In this document: piece after piece, positions 61,817 through 64,000 of the stretch
Position numbering within the stretch: position 1 is the stretch's first letter
Layout of the letters: the number at the start of each line of letters is the position of its first letter
From: an uncultured Acetobacteraceae bacterium
GTDB lineage: Bacteria > Pseudomonadota > Alphaproteobacteria > Acetobacterales > Acetobacteraceae
Length of the DNA: 64,000 bases
Direction of reading: 5' to 3'
Assembly (NCBI GenBank): GCA_903918315.1
Contig: CAIXEA010000152.1
Coordinates: 18,797 to 82,796 of the forward strand
The notes under the pieces: generated by a model
The model's database searches: none
Told to the model about the DNA's origin: nothing
What the model saw: only the letters and a program-made list of their open reading frames with translations
Position numbers and translations under genes: made by a program

Positions 61817-61880
61817 ATGTTGCAACGCGGCATAACGGGGGCATAGGCTTCCGTTCTGAGTTACGAAGGGGATCAGCACC

Positions 61881-62048
61881 ATGCCCACACCAGAACTCGA
61901 CCATGACCGGTTTGGCCGCGAGACGGTCTATGCCGGCGGCATACAGGATCAGCGTGAATCCGCGATGGATGACGAGGAGAAGATCCTCGCCGGGCGCACG
62001 GACGTGAATATGCCGGCGCTGCTGACGCGGGATGCCCTTGGCGGTTAA
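61881..62048 (+). CDS. Small acidic protein of unknown function (55 aa)
   Basis: This gene is below the ORF-track cut-off. ATG 61881, preceded by AAGGGGATCAGCACC, opens MPTPELDHDRFGRETVYAGG and continues with DDEEKILAGRTDVNMPALLT, to TAA at 62046-62048. The protein is Asp/Glu-rich, with no membrane segment. I recognise no family. The good RBS and a divergent palindromic operator support it as real; it could also be a chance ORF. Confidence 0.5.
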   Translation: MPTPELDHDRFGRETVYAGGIQDQRESAMDDEEKILAGRTDVNMPALLTRDALGG

Positions 62049-62071
62049 ACAGCTGATCGGATCAGGCAGTC

Positions 62072-62177
62072 TTAGAGCGTGATCGGCGGAGGTGGAATCA
62101 CCGGAGCCGTGAATCACGCGGTTAAACAATCGTTTAGAGCCTGTCCGGTGCACCTTCGTGCACCGGACAGGCTCTAG
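62072..62177 (+). mobile_element. Palindromic insertion element (copy 2), intergenic
   Basis: 106 bp with TTAGAGCGTGATCGG at the left and GCTCTAG at the right, flanked by TA at 62073-62074 and 62175-62176. The right end is a 19-bp hairpin (62135-62153 with 62158-62176) over a CTTC loop. It is about 93% identical to the copy in the SNF2 helicase gene (32217-32322), in the opposite orientation. No ORF of its own; presumably mobilised in trans by a full transposase. It lies between the small gene and the thiolase 3' end. Confidence 0.85.
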
Positions 62178-62220
62178 AAACCACCCCGGGACCCAGCAGG
62201 CCCCGGGGCAACAGTCTCCG

Positions 62221-63378
62221 TCAGCCCAAACGTTCGATAATCGTTACGTTGGCGGTGCCGCCGCCCTCGCACATCGTTTGTAGGCCGTAGCGTCCTCCGG
62301 TCCGCTCCAGTTCATGCAGCATCGTCGTCATGATGCGCGCGCCCGTCGCGCCGATGGGATGGCCAAGCGAAATCCCCCCGCCATTCGGGTTCATGCGCGC
62401 ATGCGGGATGGGCGTCTCCGCCAGCAGGGCCATGGGAACCGAGGCAAAGGCCTCATTGCATTCGACGATATCCAGATCATCCCAACCCAGCCCGCTGCGC
62501 GCGATCGCCCGCTTCGTCGCCGGAATGGGCGCGGTCAGCATCATGATCGGATCATCGCCCATCACGCTCATGTGGTGGATGCGCGCCCGCGGCGTCAAAC
62601 CGTAGCGCTTCAACGCCGTTTCCGACACGATCAACACGGCGGCGGAGGCATCGCAGGTCTGGCTCGACACCGCCGCGGTCAGGCGCGGAAAGCCGGGCAA
62701 GGGCTGCAGCGCCGCCATTTTTTCCAGCGATGACGCGCGTGGGGTTTCGTCCTTCGTCACCCCGTTCAGCGGCACGATTTCCCGATCGAAACGGCCTTCG
62801 GCCTGCGCCTGCAAAGCGCGATTGTTGCTTTCCAGCGCGAAAACTTCCATCGCCTCCCGCGTGAAACCCCATTTTTCAGCGATCATGGAGGCGCCGCGGA
62901 ACTGTGACACCTCCTGCGTGCCGAACCGGGCCACCCAGCCCTCACTGGTGGAGAACGGGTCGCCGAGACCCAGCGGTTCGGCCGCGCCGAAGGCGAAGCC
63001 GATGGGGATCTGTGACATCGTCTGCACGCCGCCGGCGATCACCACGTCCTGCGTGCCGCTCATGACGCCCTGGGCGGCGAAATGGATCGCCTGCTGCGAG
63101 GATCCGCACATGCGATCGATCGTCACCCCCGGCACCGTCAGCGGCAGCCCGGCGGCGAGCCAGCAGGTGCGCGCGATGTTGAACGACAGCGGCCCGACGG
63201 CGTCGATGGCACCGAAGACGACATCGTCATAATCCTCCGCCGGGATGGCGTTGCGCTCAACCAGCGCGCGCAGCACATGCCCGCCCAAGTCGGCGGGATG
63301 CACCTGCGCCAGTCCGGCGCGGCGGCGCCCGGTGGGGGTGCGGATGGCGTCGACGATATAGGCCTGCGCTGTGCTCAT
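62221..63378 (-). CDS. Acetyl-CoA C-acyltransferase (thiolase)
   Basis: 385 aa. The active-site Cys is in TIDRMCGSSQQAIHFAAQGV, with NPNGGGISLGHPIGATGAR (His) and GLQTMCEGGGTANVTIIE (second Cys). It cleaves 3-ketoacyl-CoA with CoA or condenses acetyl-CoA units. The paa genes nearby suggest a role in 3-oxoadipyl-CoA or acyl-CoA cleavage, but any 3-ketothiolase role is possible. It overlaps the thioesterase gene by four bases. Confidence 0.92.
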   Translation of the reverse strand: MSTAQAYIVDAIRTPTGRRRAGLAQVHPADLGGHVLRALVERNAIPAEDYDDVVFGAIDAVGPLSFNIARTCWLAAGLPLTVPGVTIDRMCGSSQQAIHFAAQGVMSGTQDVVIAGGVQTMSQIPIGFAFGAAEPLGLGDPFSTSEGWVARFGTQEVSQFRGASMIAEKWGFTREAMEVFALESNNRALQAQAEGRFDREIVPLNGVTKDETPRASSLEKMAALQPLPGFPRLTAAVSSQTCDASAAVLIVSETALKRYGLTPRARIHHMSVMGDDPIMMLTAPIPATKRAIARSGLGWDDLDIVECNEAFASVPMALLAETPIPHARMNPNGGGISLGHPIGATGARIMTTMLHELERTGGRYGLQTMCEGGGTANVTIIERLG

Positions 63379-63791
63379 GGGGTGGCTCCTTGGGGCTTTT
63401 CCAGGACGATCTGGGTTTGGGTGACCTTGGCGGCCAGCTTGCCGTTTTCATGCAACAGCCGGGTTTCCCATACCTGGGTGCGGCGGCCGCGGTGCAGCGG
63501 CACGGTTTCAGCGATCAGCTTGGCGCCGGCCGGGGTGGCGGCGAAGAAGTTGGTCTTGCTTTCGATCGTGGTGGTGATCTGGCCGTCGCGCAGGTTCACG
63601 ATGGTGCCCATCGCGCCCATGGTATCGGCATAGGCCATGATGGCGCCGCCATGGATGGTATTGTGTTCGGTGCAATGCTCTTCGCGCACGGTGATCTCGG
63701 CCACGATGCGGTCCTTGTCCACATGCGTGAAGACCATGCCCAGAAACCGGGGCAGGCCCGGCAGGTTGTTCTGTAACGTCTCGATATCCAT
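63375..63791 (-). CDS. PaaI-family hot-dog thioesterase
   Basis: 138 aa. NTIHGGAIMAYADTMGAMGT is the catalytic Asp/Gly hot-dog motif, preceded by EHCTEHN; the following TTIESKTNFFAATPAGAKLI matches the substrate-tunnel strand. Such enzymes hydrolyse aryl- or acyl-CoA. It starts the thiolase-containing operon (stop overlaps thiolase ATG) and is distinct from PaaI at 56787. Confidence 0.9.
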   Translation of the reverse strand: MDIETLQNNLPGLPRFLGMVFTHVDKDRIVAEITVREEHCTEHNTIHGGAIMAYADTMGAMGTIVNLRDGQITTTIESKTNFFAATPAGAKLIAETVPLHRGRRTQVWETRLLHENGKLAAKVTQTQIVLEKPQGATP

Positions 63792-63865
63792 GCGCGTGCT
63801 CTCCTGTGCCGGGCAGTTTGCCCGGTCAGGAGGCGGCGACCAAGAGGGCGGTCAGCCGTTGTGGC

Positions 63866-64000
63866 TAGCTCGTGACGTGTCCGGTGTTTGTAGCTCGTGA
63901 CGTGTCCGGTCATCTGCCCTGTGAGGAACGGGGGCACAGATGGACCGGGCACGCATTCACGAAGGGATCCGTCGGATGCGTTTTTCCGATGTGTTGGAGC
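63866..64000 (+). mobile_element. Left end of an insertion sequence (ISNCY-like), cut by the window edge
   Basis: Two exact 20-bp direct repeats, TAGCTCGTGACGTGTCCGGT, lie at 63866-63885 and 63891-63910, followed by a transposase start. The second copy is probably the IS terminus (TGTAGCTCGTGACGTGTCCG...). The element continues past 64000; its other end and target duplication are not visible. The ~75 bp upstream are non-coding. Confidence 0.65.
63940..64000 (+). CDS. Transposase, N-terminal fragment (continues beyond window)
   Basis: ATG 63940 opens MDRARIHEGIRRMRFSDVLE, resembling the start of helix-turn-helix transposases of the ISNCY/IS1202 type. Only 20 residues are visible, so the family is a tentative call. 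The frame is open to the end of the window. Confidence 0.6.
   Translation, partial: MDRARIHEGIRRMRFSDVLE

Overview
The window is chromosomal DNA of a GC-rich alphaproteobacterium. A member of the Acetobacteraceae or a related Rhodospirillales lineage is the best guess. Supporting signs are dense divergent and overlapping genes, a PpsR-type regulator, a ligase-associated exonuclease/helicase pair, TRAP and NitT/TauT transporters, two 2-oxoacid:ferredoxin oxidoreductases and REP-like palindromes. No rRNA or ribosomal marker is present, so the taxonomic call is inference.

Layout. 0-8 kb: a truncated amino-acid-type ABC binding protein, ppsR, a class III aminotransferase, the ligase-associated exonuclease and DEXH helicase (ligase and PdeM absent), a SolA-like FAD oxidase and a half-length DMT permease. 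8-14.4 kb: a dctPQM TRAP operon with a 2-hydroxyacid dehydrogenase, tRNA-Leu(UAA), and an ASL-superfamily lyase coupled to RidA. 14.4-22.4 kb: an accessory stretch holding an orphan Phd-type antitoxin with a decayed VapC, an intact VapBC pair, a CoA hydratase, an acyl-CoA carboxyltransferase, and a BrnT toxin followed by an MmeI-like restriction-modification enzyme with a BrnA-like N-terminal segment. 22.6-29.9 kb: an FAD/Fe-S electron carrier plus KorA and KorB, a HAD enzyme, a CtBP-like dehydrogenase and an SDR. 30-36.7 kb: an SNF2 helicase overlapping a large Eco57I-like DNA methylase; the helicase contains an in-frame 102-bp palindromic insertion element. 36.7-44.5 kb: a NitT/TauT ABC operon, a His/Ala-rich mini-protein, an anti-phage dCTP deaminase, an ABC-F ATPase and an LLM oxidoreductase. 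44.6-51.6 kb: a NYN-LOTUS RNase-like protein, DUF3617, an aminotransferase, a GGT-like lipoprotein, an M48 protease and a DsbA-like protein. 51.6-64 kb: a REP cluster, a fused indolepyruvate ferredoxin oxidoreductase, MAPEG, a paaG-paaI-paaK group, DUF4139, a Zn alcohol dehydrogenase, a second copy of the 102-bp element, a thiolase/thioesterase pair, and the left end of an insertion sequence cut by the window edge.

How the parts fit. The metabolic theme is CoA-thioester and 2-oxoacid chemistry: Ior, PaaK, PaaG, PaaI and thiolase point to arylpyruvate/arylacetate use, and Kor supplies low-potential electrons. Single defence-like loci lie between these operons rather than in one island. The most interesting are the helicase-methylase pair, which resembles DrmD/DrmMI of class 1 DISARM without DrmABC; the BrnT / BrnA-fused R-M enzyme; and the palindromic element that inserted in frame inside the helicase gene. 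Starts were trimmed from the ORF track wherever an internal ATG/GTG/TTG with a ribosome binding site, signal peptide or family N-terminus was better.
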